From contig JAGTTD010000001.1 in assembly GCA_018398585.1 (NCBI GenBank), positions 3,102,501 through 3,166,500 of the forward strand: a stretch of DNA of 64,000 bases. Reading direction: 5' to 3'. Under the pieces are notes generated by a model that was given only the letters and a program-made list of their open reading frames with translations, did no database searches and was not told the origin of the DNA. The DNA comes from Simmondsia chinensis (taxonomy: Eukaryota > Streptophyta > Magnoliopsida > Caryophyllales > Simmondsiaceae). Of this stretch, positions 1-17,586 are shown one piece after another (position 1 is the stretch's first letter; the number at the start of each line of letters is the position of its first letter). A program made the translations under genes and the position numbers.

Positions 1-600
1 TTCATTTTTTTTTTGTTCATAATGTTTAGTTTTTTGAAAAAATAAAGTTAGATTTTAAATTTTATTTTACTGTTTTTTTTTATTTTAATTTTTCATTTTT
101 TTTTTAAATTTTGTGTAAAAACTTAAAATAAATAATAATTATTCTGAAAATATAAATTTTAATTTCTCGAAAATAAAAAAATTATGCTAAAAAATGATAC
201 CAGAGACATCCTTAAAGTTTGGAAATAATATGTAAAGTTAAAAAGTTCAAAAAAACTGTTTATTTTGAACTCGAGCCCAGTAGAGCATAAGCTTAGTAAA
301 GCTCGAGTTTGAAGGGCTGCAAGCCTAAATGACTCAACATAAATATCATTATGACTAGATGTGCTTGATTGAGCAATAAGTTTGAACCTAAATGTGCTTA
401 TATCAGGCTAAATGAGGCACGCTTAATGCAGAGTTCACCTCTCCAGATTTGAGCTAAATCAAACCAAGCCGAGCCTTAACTTTTGACAAGCCAAGCTTGA
501 GCTCAATGTTCTAAGGCTTACCGAGCTTCAAGCTGAGCTTCGAGCCAGACAAGCACGAACTAGGCTTGGCTCCTTTACACCCTTGGAAACAAGTCAAAAT
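1..600. repeat. AT-rich flank plus GAGCTTGAGC-type repeat
   Basis: No gene seen. Positions 1-260 are A/T homopolymer-rich. About 265-585 is a degenerate repeat built from words such as GAGCTTGAGC, GGCTCG and their complements, ending in TTTACACCCTTGG. The same word composition recurs at about 45655-46090 and 46900-47235, so this is a dispersed repeat family. The superfamily is not determined; ends reading AGGGTGTAAA would fit a hAT-type non-autonomous element, which is inference. Confidence 0.5.
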
Positions 601-630
601 CGTTATATGTGTGTGTGTGTATATATATAA

Positions 631-922
631 GGCAGCGTTCTTATGAAAGGGTAAGAGTGTAAGGAGAGCAAATCCTGACCCTCCATTATAATGGACAGTT
701 AAGATTTATTAAATATTAAAAAAAATAATAATTTAAGGCCCATGTCCCTTTATGGGGCAGAAAGAAAGGAGTAAGGGAGGGAAATTTTTTTTTTTTTTAA
801 TACTTAACAAATTTTGACCGTAAATTGTTATTTCTTTTTAATGTGCAACAAATCTTGGCCGTCAATTACAATAGAGGGTCAAGATTCACCCCTCTGACAC
901 TCTCATCCTTTCATAAGAACGT

Positions 923-925
<3 letters not shown>
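631..925. mobile_element. Long-TIR MITE framed by TA repeats, copy 1
   Basis: A roughly 295-bp element whose two ends are inverted repeats of about 80 bp. The left end reads GGCAGCGTTCTTATGAAAGG and the right end, complemented, reads GTTGACGTTCTTATGAAAGG. Both arms continue into a shared block containing CCCTCCATTATAATGGAC. A second copy lies at 58192-58484. Both abut (TA)n tracts, which fits a TA target site (Tc1/Mariner-Stowaway style). No coding potential. Confidence 0.75.

Positions 926-1011
<86 letters not shown>
926..1011. repeat. (TA)n microsatellite
   Basis: About 40 uninterrupted TA units directly beyond the right end of the MITE. The short frame that reads through it as Ile-Tyr repeats is an artefact of the microsatellite, not a gene. 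Confidence 0.95.
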
Positions 1012-1016
<5 letters not shown>

Positions 1017-1055
1017 CCCTATGCATAACCAAACAATGCATCATTTTTTATGAGG

Positions 1056-1445
1056 TAGAGATGGCAATGGGGCGGGTACGGGTATAACTGGGGCGGGTAC
1101 GGGTACGGGTCGGGTACGGGTATAGTTTTGTACCTGCCCCGCCCCTCTCCACCTCATACCCGCCATACCCGCTTTATTTTGTACATAATTAACCTTCAAA
1201 TTAAAAAAAATACGTGTTTAAATTCAATAACCCGAATTGTTTATCAATGTTATAAAAAAATATAATTAATTTTTAATATTAAATAACTAATATGACCCGG
1301 TAAAGATAATCGTTTTCTACGAACATTAGAGAGGATACCCCGGGGGGGGGGGGGTAATACATACCCGTTGGATACCCGCGGGTAAAGGGGCGGGTACGGG
1401 TATCCACTTCATACCCGTGGCGGGAAGGGGTAAACGAGCTTCAAA
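1056..1445. repeat. GGGCGGGTACGGGTA-type repeat
   Basis: Begins TAGAGATGGCAATGGGGCGG, then carries repeated GGGTACGGGTA words, an AT-rich middle, a run of 14 G near 1341-1354 and the same words again in both orientations near the right end. This is a dispersed plant repeat type; related words occur at 25040-27060. No coding potential. The superfamily is uncertain. Confidence 0.55.
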
Positions 1446-1629
1446 TCTAAAACCTCATGCTTGAACAATACAACATATAACTCGAACTTCTTCATTCATC
1501 CTAGTTATAATTTACATGGAAAAGATAATTTAATTAATGTGTCTTACAATATAGAAAAAGGTATCATCAAGTTACAACATCAGAATTATCAACAACAAAT
1601 ACTTTTCAATCTCTACATCTCTATCAAAT

Positions 1630-8164
<6,535 letters not shown>

Positions 8165-8243
8165 TGATGCTTCAAGAAGCTCAAAGTATATAGTCACTCA
8201 ACCCAAATACTAATTCACCTTGTGTGTTGTCCAACTCAGTTTC
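8165..8243 (-). other. Probable ECA2 5'-UTR portion with upstream intron acceptor
   Basis: Just upstream of the ECA2 start the minus strand reads TTGTGCAG then GAAACTGAGTT, a good 3' splice site at 8244-8246. This suggests that the 5' UTR is split and the upstream exon is near 10.74-10.82 kb. Inference from splice signals only. Confidence 0.4.
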
Positions 8244-8324
8244 CTGCACAAGCATTTGTTAGAAGAAAATTTTGTCAGTGAAACAAAAAAGACCAACAAA
8301 AAATTTAACCAGAAAAAGCAAATA

Positions 8325-8560
8325 CAGCACAAGATTTACTAGTTCGGCCAATTGTGCCTACGTCCAAGCAATTGGTAAAGGTACAAGAGAATTCTTAGGT
8401 TCTCACATATGACCTTGCAAACCTTTTCCAGGTGTATATATAGCCACACAAAACCCAAGTGTGCGTGAAAATGCTCACAATTGGGACCAAGCCCGAAGCA
8501 AGCTCAAAAATAAAACCAGGCCCCACACAAGAAGTCCAACAAATTTTAGAATGTTTTCTA
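8325..8560. repeat. LTR-like fragment, second copy
   Basis: CACAAGATTTACTAGTTCGGCCAATTGTGCCTACGTCC-type blocks (quoted in parts: CACAAGATTTACTAG, TTGTGCCTACGTCC) and CTTGCAAACC match the repeat at 3690-3990. Lies within the presumed ECA2 5'-UTR intron. No coding potential. Confidence 0.5.
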
Positions 8561-9399
8561 GGCACTAGCAAAAATACAAAGAGCGATTTGGTGTACAAGC
8601 TTCCTACCAAAGAGGGGTCGGACAGAATCAAATGTACGATATTTTTCTCTACTTGTGGAGAGGCTATATCCAACACTTGAAGCCTTATTGACTGCAACTA
8701 AAAGAACAAGTAGAACTAAATAGTTTCTAAACAACTTCAAAATGGCCCAACATTCCAATTTCCAAGCATTAAAAGAGCTTCTTGTCAAGCAAACAACATG
8801 TCACTTTTCAAACAAAAGACATTCCACTAGGAAGAATTGTCAACAAAAGAAAACGAGAAAATAGAACTAGTCTAAAGATATTGCCGTCATACCCCACTTG
8901 TTAATATGGGTGCTGTTTCAACCCATCTAAAATCACTCGGTTTATGTGTGAAGCCTTGTTTTATTTCAATGGGGGTGAGTCCATGGAGTGAAGGATCGTT
9001 TTAACCCAAATTTGCGTCCACATCTGACCCAGTTCTAAGTGGGTTATTCAAGGCCGGTACTGAGACTTTAGAGGCTATAAGCAAATTTAGTTAGTGAGTC
9101 CTTTTATGGTAAACAAGGTGTAAAAGACTCTTCTATAATGCATGATTAACTTTATCATTTTTTCCTAGTTCATCTCCCATCATAGAGTATTTGTACCTCA
9201 TCGTTATATCCCAAATATTAATTAATCATATATTGATTAAAATAAGATATTATACGTTTAATTTTATAGCATTATATTATAAGCTTTAATTTTTTAGAAT
9301 TGTATTATAAGCTCATAATTTGTTGAATTTTCTCACGTTTAATGTATTTTTTTGACATTTACAAACCATTAAGGAGATAGATCGTATAACATAAAAAAG

Positions 9400-9590
9400 G
9401 GGGTGGATTACTTTTCCGGTTACCGGTTAACCGACATAACTGAATCGAATTACCGATTTACCGAAAGTCGGTTAACCGGTGTTCTCGGTTATGATAACAG
9501 TTAGAGATATTTGAGTATTTTGGTTACGGTTAACCGAACCAAAATACTTTTCGGTATGGTTAACCGAACCATGAACACCCCTAGTCTTAA
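9400..9590. repeat. GGTTAACCG-rich repeat
   Basis: Dense palindromic words GGTTAACCG, CCGGTTACCGG and ACGGTTAACCGAACC in both orientations. This is a known style of plant dispersed repeat with high hairpin potential. About 16060-16180 holds a weaker relative (CCGGATCGGTTTAGTTT). No gene. Confidence 0.5.
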
Positions 9591-10016
9591 CTACATCTTA
9601 AAAAAATTACTTTATAGGTAATTCATATTATGTATATATACATACATTTATAATGTACGAAACTAGATTGTCATTTATACAATTGTGAAAGGTAATAAGC
9701 AGTACAAGCAACTCGATAATATAACTAATTTTCAAAAGAGACCCTTAACTAATTGTTATATCTTGACGGGTCCTGAAATAATTGACTAAATTATGAAAAA
9801 TCCCCCAAAACAAAACAAAACAAAAAAATCCCACATCAGAATCCCTCTCCACCAACATAGAAGAAAATTTTTCGAAGTATCTGGTAGTTCCTCTATCAAT
9901 GCTACCAAAACCAAGTTATTTATTCCACTCTTTTATTTTTTTTCCTGGTTTAAAATAATCTCTAATGTCTATAAGTTTGTTGGTTACTCATCTTTCTTTA
10001 AAAAAATAGTCCCTTA

Positions 10017-10388
10017 ACCCCTATTTGGCAATGAGGTAAAGAGGGGTAAAGAGGATAAGGGCAAAGGAGGGTAATTTTTTTACCCCTATTTGACAAATTT
10101 ATTCGAACCTCGCATTGCCCCTCTTTACTCCCAACTTCTTTAACCCCCAAATTGGGAATAAAGGAAATAAGGGTAATTTTTAAAAAATTTTGGACACTCT
10201 TATCCTTATTTTAACTATAACTCTCTTTACTTTTACCCTTTTACCCAATTGCCAAGCAAGAGTAACTCATTTACCCCTCTTTACCCTTACCCTTCTTAAT
10301 TTGACATATCTAAAGAAAGATAGTATATTACCTTACTCTCCTCCTCTTTACGCTTCTTTCCCCCCTTATCCAGTTGCTAAACAAACCA
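10017..10388. mobile_element. Tourist-like MITE (GTAAAGAGG family)
   Basis: About 372 bp. The left end reads ACCCCTATTTGGCAATGAGG and the right end complemented reads TGGTTTGTTTAGCAACTGG, so the ends are imperfect inverted repeats. Both are flanked by TTA, a 3-bp target duplication typical of PIF/Harbinger (Tourist). The interior is rich in GGGTAAAGAGG words and their complement. No coding potential. Confidence 0.6.
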
Positions 10389-10738
10389 TTAAAGTTTGTT
10401 TCATAACAACACTGTTTCCCCGTTTGGTGACCCAAATTGGGTGAAAATTAAATGTCAAGAGATCAATTTTGTCATAAAATTAACCCAAAATTGAACAAAT
10501 TTACAAATACTAATAACCATCGGATCAAACACCTCTGCCAAAACCCATTTAGAATTCAACGAAACAAACACTCCAAACCCAAAAATTAACCCAAAATCAA
10601 ACTCCAACAACAACAAACACAATGCAAGGGCGACTGTTTTCGAGAGTCCCTAACTCTAAAAAGAAAAAAACCGAACAATATTTATAAAATCTTGTCGAAG
10701 TCAAGAAAAAACAAAGAAGAAGCAACAGAAACACTTAC

Positions 10739-10850
10739 TAAAAATAGAGAGAGCACCCCATGAGAGCAATGCGTTCCATGCACTGAAAGAACAAGAACCC
10801 TGTTTGAACTCACAGAGAAATCGTACTTAACCATCACATTATATATTCTT
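10739..10850 (-). promoter_or_regulatory. Candidate ECA2 first 5'-UTR exon and TATA box
   Basis: On the minus strand a strong donor, TTTAGTAAGTGT, lies at about 10739/10738. About 100 bp upstream is AATATATAATG at about 10840-10850, a fair TATA box. With the acceptor at 8244 this gives a 5'-UTR intron of about 2.5 kb. Transcript data would be needed; this is inference from signals and spacing. Confidence 0.35.
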
Positions 10851-11062
10851 TTACTGCACACTGCACCTAATTTAATGCCACTAGCAGTATTTTATAAACC
10901 CACCGTTAACTAAGGGCTCTATTTGGTATCTGATCCTTCAGAAATTAAATAGGGTTCTATCCTAAAAGGAATTCGTAATAAGTGGAATAACTCATTATAT
11001 ATATATATATGCTAGTATGTTCAATCTCACAACTCCTACGTGTAATTCGCATTAGAATTGAA

Positions 11063-11215
11063 TTTTTTTGATAATTAGCGAAATAATCGCCATACAAAAA
11101 TCGGTGTCCCGCAAAGGCAGAACCTGAGATCACACCTGAGTGGGTAGAGATCAAGGCAAAAATAAAACAAAACCAAAAAAAAGGCACGATCTACCTACGC
11201 CCACATTCCAAGTTA
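11063..11215 (-). mobile_element. LINE 3'-end fragment
   Basis: TTTTTTGATAATTAGCG followed by a non-coding GC-richer tract is the complement of a LINE 3' UTR ending in poly(A). The same TTTTTTGATAATTA(G/T) junction occurs at 19740 and 41805. Strongly 5'-truncated. Confidence 0.45.
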
Positions 11216-11660
11216 CAGATCTACACTTGTTACAATAACAAGTGCAAACAGAAACAAAACGCTACACCGGAATAACTTATCACTAGAGATGCCTACACGA
11301 ATACAGCAATATTTCATCCCAACGATCAATCCTCACGAAAAACTCCCAGTATTGGAATACGAACCAAAACCAAACAAAACGACAACATTAGACTCAGATA
11401 CGAAGTTCTTAACAAAAGAAACAAAAACTAGAAATAAAAAGCAATACAAAATAGTTAAGAGATGATTTTTTTTATTTTTTTTAAAATTTATTTGTTTGAA
11501 GGAACCTCTGGGGGGAGAATGGCTTGGAATCAAAGCATCGTGGGGTGGGTGAAGTGAAAAAAAGAAAAAGAGGAAATTCGGGTTCGAATTGTCGGGCGGG
11601 GATTAATTCTTTGCTTTTAACTTTTGAATTTAAAAAGCAAAAATGGTGGGGCATTATATT
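11215..11660. other. Gene-free stretch
   Basis: Moderately AT-rich sequence. Short frames only, none with recognisable protein similarity. A purine-rich patch at 11500-11600 could be promoter-like but nothing supports a gene. Confidence 0.5.
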
Positions 11661-11662
11661 AT

Positions 11663-12353
11663 GAGTAAATTATAGAAATTTTTTTTGACTTTTGCTTTAA
11701 TAATAAAAAATCTCTTTTATAAATAAAATTACCTATTAAACCCTCTCATTTTTAAAAATTTATTACGTTGCTTCTAAATAATTTTTTTTTGACAATTTTG
11801 CCCCTCAAACTAAAATAATTAGTATTTAATTTTATTTTTAGGTAGGATTTTATGTTTTGAGGAAAAATAATTTTTTTTTTTTATATTCATAGAAAAAAGG
11901 AGTATTCTATATTTAGGAAAAATTATTATTTTAATTAATTATATAATGGTGACATTATAATAGCAACAAAAATATTATATTTTATCTTATAATAGTTTTT
12001 ATAAAAATTTTAAAATTATTCTTTATCTTCTAAACTTATAATATTATTACTATAATTAATTAAAATAATTATGCTTTTTATAAATACAGAAAATTCTCTT
12101 AATTCTATTGCAAAAAACATAAAATTTTTCTCCTTTTTGCCTAATAATATAAAACTTTCTTCTAAAAAACATAATTAAACATTTAACTTCCCTTACTTTT
12201 GAGGGGCAAAATAATAAATAAATAAAAAAAGAAAGTTGCATGGGAGTTAAGTAATAAATTTTTAAAAGTGAGGGGGTTTGTGAGTACTTTTCTTTGTGAA
12301 GGGAATTTTCTATATTTAAAACAAAAGACATGAAAATTTTCTGTAATTTATTC
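11663..12353. mobile_element. Foldback (Mutator-like) MITE, family A copy 1
   Basis: The ends are inverted repeats: GAGTAAATTATAGAAA on the left and GAATAAATTACAGAAA (complement of the right end). The arms share further blocks such as TTTTTAAAAATTTATTAC and CAATTTTGCCCCTCAAA. The flanks TTATATTAT (11654-11662) and TTATATTAA (12354-12362) match at 8 of 9 bases, a 9-bp target duplication as made by Mutator-like elements. A relative lies at 34663-35065. Confidence 0.75.
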
Positions 12354-12496
12354 TTATATTAACGATAAAGTTAAGTTTGTAAAAAGGTGGTCCAAGTTTT
12401 AGGTTTTTGCATTGTGGCCACTAATTTTGACCCGAGTTTAGAAAGGATGGGATGTGAATAGGCTCAAATCCATTCGATATCTATTCAATCTGACAT

Positions 12497-13124
12497 GTTA
12501 GAGTTATTGTGTGGAGTCTGTTTGTGTATTGTTATGGGCTAAGTTTATAGAGGAAGCTTTGGAAAGAGGAAGCTATAAAAATACTCATCATCTCTCAATC
12601 ATAAAACCTATCGATTCATCTCTCCCCTTGTCTAGATACCCCCTAGGGTACCCTTTTACAAAGTGTTAGTGGCTTGCCATGAAGAAGCTACACATTGAAG
12701 AGAGTTGATGACTCGCTGTGTAGTAGTTACACTTTGAGAAAGTTGGTGGCTCGTCGTGCAAAAGCTACATTGAAGAAGGTCTGTGACTCCCCGTGCAGTA
12801 ATTACACTTTGAGAGGGTTGGTGGCTCGCCATGCAAAAGCTACATTGAGGAGGGTTGGTGACTCACTGTGCAACAATTAACTTGGAGAGAGTGGTGACTT
12901 ACTGTACAATAGTCACATTAATGCTGATAATTGATTGAGGATGATTGTATAGGATTGGGGGTTATAATTAGATATTGTAATTCTTAATTTCATAGTAGAT
13001 TGAGGCACCCGTTAGATCCCGTGGTTTTTCCCTCTAGTTGAGAGAAGGTTTCCACGTTAAAATATCGTGTGTTGTTTTGTTGATTTTACGTTTCCGCTGT
13101 ACTTGATTGTGTAAATTTTCCCAA
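12497..13124 (+). mobile_element. Copia-type LTR
   Basis: Starts TGTTAGAGTTATTGTG and ends TTTTCCCAACA, the TG...CA form of an LTR. Inside are a TATA-like CTATAAAAATAC near 12572 and the block CGTGGTTTTTCCCTC, followed by GGTTTCCACG, typical of Copia LTR 3' parts. A gag remnant in the same orientation follows at 13216-13812. The initiator-Met primer-binding site expected just after the LTR is absent, so the element is rearranged or deleted there. No matching right LTR was found. Confidence 0.7.
12664..12925 (+). repeat. Minisatellite inside the LTR
   Basis: About 3.5 tandem units of roughly 72 bp, each made of two related halves beginning GTGGCTCGYCRTGC and GTGACTCRCYGTGC. Expansion of an LTR-internal repeat. 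The frame that reads through it encodes only the repeated peptide and is not considered a gene. Confidence 0.75.
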
Positions 13125-13215
13125 CAAAATTGAAGTCCATTGTACTCTTTTAAAAGATAAAGCGCCAATTAGGTCAAGCAATGATTTTGAAAATGATAAC
13201 TGAACTTATGGTGGG

Positions 13216-13812
13216 ATGCTTCTTCAGTATAAGATTGCGCTACTGTATCAAACCTATAGCAAGTTGAAAACAGCTAAGGAAATATTGAAAGCATTACGTA
13301 ATAAATATGGGTTGGACAGTAGTGCAACTAAGAAGTACGCCTGTAATAAGAGGTTGTCATTTTCTATGATTCATGATAAGCCAGTTTTAGACCAGATACA
13401 CTAGTGAGGAACGAAATTCTATGAAACCTATTAAGCTAACTACCTTAGTAAGAAATTGTATCCTTCTTTGGACAATTATAAACCGTAATTAATATATAAA
13501 AAAAAGAACATGGCAGTAGAAGAGTTAATCTCACATATCAATTTGAAGTACCAAAATCGAGAGCAAGCGAAAGGAAACTCCTCTAAACATTCTTCTTTAG
13601 CTGCTAACCTTATGGAATCTAAAAGTATTGCAAATGGCGACAAGTACATAAAACCAAGGAACAGAATACAAACTAACCGTCAAATGGATGGTTTAAGCAG
13701 TAAACAAAACTGTTCCATGGGAAAAGGCCGCAAAGCAACTCTGATACAGGTAAGAAACGAGTCAAAGAAGCATGTTGGACCTATCGCAAAGCGTAGCTAT
13801 GTTATTATTTAG
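13216..13812 (+). pseudogene. Copia gag remnant
   Basis: Two frames in line. The first carries AKEILKALRNKYGLDSSATK and then DKPVLDQIH, matching the Copia Gag (UBN2/Retrotran_gag) pattern of an AKE-W-L--KY block followed later by a D-KPV-DQ-H block. After a stop-bearing gap, the second frame (13510-13812) begins AVEELISHINLKYQNREQ, matching the later ELVSHL-type Gag helix. Stops and loss of the rest of the polyprotein show it is dead. It belongs with the LTR at 12497-13124. Confidence 0.7.
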
Positions 13813-13957
13813 TTTTTTAATGGCAGGCAACTACACAATTCAATTTGCCTATTAATTTCTAAGAAACTTCGCTAGTCAACACTAATAAATGAAATTAATA
13901 CAAAGTCAAGAATATTTAATATAAGAAACCAATAAACATTATTATAACCAAAATGTA

Positions 13958-14201
13958 AAAAAATAATATTCCTAGTGCCCTAAGGGCTTCCGTCTAAGCA
14001 GGATTTTGGGGGTGGATGTGCTCAGCCTTCCCCTTTCAGGGTGCCCCCCTAAAGAGAGGCTATTTCCAAGAACCCCCAACCTGAGGGGTGCAACACAAGG
14101 ACTTCCTAGGAGATCACCCATCTTGGTATTACTCTTGCCTAAGCACGCTTAACTTCGGAGTTCTAATGGGAACCGATGCTTGCGTGTTGGCACCCTCTTA
14201 A
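13958..14201 (-). mobile_element. 5S-rRNA-headed SINE, copy 1
   Basis: Minus strand. The head reads through the whole 5S rRNA core (GAACTCCGAAGTTAAGCGTG and GTGTTGCACCCC), then the tail block AGCCTCTC...AAGGCTG...GGAAGCCCTTAGGGCACTAGG. Flanked by a perfect 17-bp target duplication, ATTATAACCAAAATGTA, at 13941-13957 and 14202-14218, so both ends are certain. About 244 bp. Confidence 0.9.
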
Positions 14202-14231
14202 ATTATAACCAAAATGTATATAAATTAAATA

Positions 14232-14784
14232 GAGTTATTTATATTTTAGTACTATGATATTTTTAAAAATAATAAAAAGGACCCTTACCTTTTTGAATAA
14301 TTAAAAAGGCCCATAAGTTTTTGTTATATTAATAAAAAGGCCCTTAAGCTTTTGTCACATTAATAAAAAGGCTCATCTCCGACGTAATGATGGCATTTTA
14401 GTCGATAGAACTGAAGTGACATGTGCTTTTTATTAATGGTGTTTTTTATTAATGCCATAGTAAAATAACAAAAATACCCTTTAATAAACATATTTTGAAA
14501 CAAATTAAGTAAAAATAGATGGCCACTACATAATACAACATCTCAAATTTTATACTTATAAAATAAAAATAAGGATGTTGAAGCATACTTTAGGTCAATT
14601 TATTATAGCATTAATAAAATATAGTTGTCATGTCAACTTTATCAATAAAAAATAATGTCATTATGTTTGAAAGGGGCCTTTTTATTAATATAAGAAAATT
14701 TATGGGCCTTTTTAATAATTTAAAAAGATCAGGGTCCTTTTTATTATTTTTAAAAATATCGGAGTACTAAAATGTAAATAACTC
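14232..14784. mobile_element. Foldback (Mutator-like) MITE, family B
   Basis: Terminal inverted repeats of about 115 bp begin GAGTTATTTAYATTTTAGTA and contain AAAAATAATAAAAAGGACCC and ATTAAAAAGGCCCATAA in both arms. The flanks AATTAAATA (14223-14231) and AATAAAATA (14785-14793) match at 8 of 9 bases. 553 bp, no coding capacity. Confidence 0.8.
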
Positions 14785-14844
14785 AATAAAATATAAAGCA
14801 ACTTGGAAATCATATACATCAACAGCCGAACTGTTGCCCCAAAA

Positions 14845-15829
14845 AAAAAAAAAATATTACCCAAAATAACCTATTTCAGAAAATATTTTCACAAATGGTC
14901 TCCACGTCAGCAAATTTAAATTTTTTTTTTGTGGTACCCGACACTTTAGACCTTTTTATTTTTATTTAATTTTTTTAATAAATTATTAGTTATTAATTAA
15001 ATTAAATAATATATATATATATATATATATTATTTTATTTTTCCACCTAAACCTAAGGGAGGAGATGGCTTTAGATAGAGCGCGATGGAGGGTTAGCATA
15101 GAGGTAGCGGAGGTGGTAGCGTAGAGTAGTGCGGCGAGTGTCTGGTAATTTAAGATTTCTAGACAGTCATAACCCCAGGTAGTGCACTTATCTGTTATTT
15201 TGTTGCTTCTCGATTTATTAATTATTGGCCATATACTATTTACTTTACTATGTGCCTTGTAGTTGCCTTCTACAGGGTATATTGTATACTGCTAGTTTAA
15301 TGCGGTGTCCTAAGCTGATGCTTTGTGGCTTCCTTGGTCTCGAGGTTACAATATTCTTATGACGACTCGATCTTCAAGATGGGGGTCCTCGGAAACAGCC
15401 TCTCTTCCACCCGAAAGGGGGAAGGCTGCGTACATCCACCCCCCAGACCCTGCTTCATGCGGGAACCCCTATGGCACTTGGACTGTTGTTGTTGTTGTTG
15501 TTGTATAATAAATATATTTTTTTTATCATGTTATATTTAGTTTTATAATTTACGTTTTAGTTAAATTAAATATATAATTTATAATAAAAAATTTTAAATT
15601 AAGTTATTCGTTAAATATTAAATAATATTATCTATACATAATTTTTTAATTTACTCATTATTATAGTTATTTAATAATAGTTATTTATTTACGTAACATT
15701 TACCATAAATTATTATCACGGGAAGGTAGGTACCCAAAATAAATAAACTTTTAAAATTTGCTGATGTGAAAACCATTTAAATAAATATTTTTTAAAATAA
15801 ATTAATTTAAGTAATATTTTTCTATTTTA
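14845..15829. mobile_element. Foldback element carrying a nested LINE 3' end
   Basis: The left part reads ...ATATTACCCAAAATAAC... then CACGTCAGCAAATTTAAA; the right part is its complement (TTTAAAATTTGCTGATGTG, GTAATATTTTTC). The arms are diverged. The RTE LINE 3' end at 15055-15505 lies inside, so the foldback is older. Exact ends and target duplication not resolved. Confidence 0.5.
15055..15505 (+). mobile_element. RTE-type LINE, 5'-truncated 3' end
   Basis: Begins with a reading frame ending ALDRARWRVSIEVAE...VVA-stop (about 15064-15126), which matches the last residues of plant RTE-type LINE proteins, where an 'A-dR--WR--i' block closes the reverse-transcriptase ORF. A 3' UTR follows with a TCGGAAACAGCCTCTC block, then GGCTGCGTACATCC, CCCCAGACCCTGCTT and a terminal (TTG)6 at 15485-15503. 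This tail is the same as that of the 5S-headed SINEs in the window, which makes it the candidate mobilisation partner. Frames reading through the tail are not genes. Confidence 0.7.
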
Positions 15830-16224
15830 GACCAGTGGGGACCGCTCAAGTTTTCCTCTTTTTTTTTTTATTTTTTCTTTTTGGTAGTTAGGGCATCAAA
15901 ATCTCAAGGAAGCTTCCTAAAGGGGTTTTATGTTGCAATAAATAAAGGCCCATTAAAAAGTACTCTTTTTCAGTGCATTGCCAGTCAGTATGTGCTCCAA
16001 CTTCTATGGTGGGGAGTGGATGGAGACTAGAGTCAACATCGATGCAAGACTGAAACCAACTGGATTGAAGATCGAATTAAGTCAAATTATGAGACTGTAA
16101 GTCGGATGGATTAAAACCGGATCGGTTTAGTTTAAAACTGATTAGAAATCAAACGGGATCGAACTAGACCGGTTTTCTAACCAGCAAGTGCAATTACAAC
16201 AAAAATATGTTTCCAAAAAAAAAT

Positions 16225-16320
16225 AGAAAAGAGAAACACCATTTTGAGCCTTGTGGGGATCAAACTCGGGTCACACCTCTGGCAGCCGGAGAAATCCGCC
16301 ACTAGACTATGTCCCTATGA
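16225..16320 (-). mobile_element. Possible tRNA-derived SINE fragment
   Basis: The minus strand reads TAGTCTAGTGGCGG (A-box-like) and, 30 bp on, GAGTTTGATCCCC (B-box-like), the spacing of a tRNA-type Pol III promoter. No target duplication was found, so this may be a fragment. Confidence 0.35.
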
Positions 16321-17541
16321 GACAATTATCCAATAAATATATTATTAGAGTATCTAGATTTACATTTATTATATTCATTAATTATGACTTATATTTTACT
16401 TTTATATCCAGATTTATATTTATATTATCTAATTAGGGTTATTTTAGTCTTTTCCCTATATATTGTTATATTGTAACCTCGTTATATTCATTCAACAAAA
16501 TACAATTTTATTATTTCACATATATATAATTGTTGAATATATACTTAATTATATTTTAAAATTATGTACCTAAAATATTATACCTCTTTATTAAAAGATA
16601 TGTTCTTTCATCAGATATAAATCTTTTCCTAAAGAGACATATGTATTTTTTTTTTTTTTGTGGGGTTTTAAAAATGCACAGTTTAAAATTTGAGGGCTTT
16701 TAAAGAGAGGGGATTTAATGATAATATAATAGATAGATAGATAAGTCATAATATAAAAATTGGAAAAACAAATGCTACATAGAAGTTTAAATAGAATGCC
16801 ACGTAATGAGTTGTGGGCCGATTAGGCCCATATACAGGCTTTTTGGGTAACCGTATTATTATATTATAATGGTGAAGGAGTATGGGCCGTACGTGTGGTT
16901 CGATAGATAATGAAAAAGCCCAACAGGCCCATTTAACTTCTTTATAATCAAAATCAACCAACACTTAACTGCCCTAACTCCTAATAATCCAATAATAATC
17001 AAAACCATCGGACGGTCTATAAAATGCCACGTAATAAAACTGCCAATTTATTTCCCTATTTAAACTTCTAACTCCGCAGCTTATTTTTCATTTTTCATTT
17101 CTATCTTCTGCTCTCCCTCTCTCCCCTTTGGTAACTATGTTGACGAATCGCGCTTGCATCTCTCATATGTGAGTGTCTAGCTGAATCTTATATTAAAGTT
17201 GTAAGAGATAAGAAACCGACATACATATCTAGTGAATTATACTATGTAATACTGATTGGCTTTACGAAAGAATCTCGCTTGGATTGATATGTAGATCTCA
17301 TGTATTATTAACTCCGTAGGTTGAGTCTAAAGACTTAGTGAAGTTTATCACTGTGCAATTCTTGCATGTTTCTTGAAAGATTGTTCTCTAATGTTATGGT
17401 TATTTATTTGGACATTTCAATATATACAATGGTATCTTAAGGTTCGAATATTTTATCAGATAGGTATTATGTTGGAATCTTATGAACTTTTGTAAGAATC
17501 TGATAAGTTTTATATAAAAAATATTGATATACTATATTATT

Positions 17542-17546
<5 letters not shown>

Positions 17547-17584
<38 letters not shown>
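17547..17584. repeat. (TA)n microsatellite
   Basis: About 19 TA units. The region 16330-18090 around it is AT-rich and gene-free; 17390-17470 resembles part of the GGTACC/GAGGTTT foldback repeat seen at 51444-51872. Confidence 0.8.

Positions 17585-17586
<2 letters not shown>

Noticed and set aside
825..1028. Open frame through the TA repeat (Ile-Tyr repeats)
   Set aside because: Pure microsatellite translation; no gene features. The same applies to 58371-58559.
12695..12880. Repeat-containing 61-residue frame as a gene
   Set aside because: Translation of the minisatellite inside the Copia LTR.
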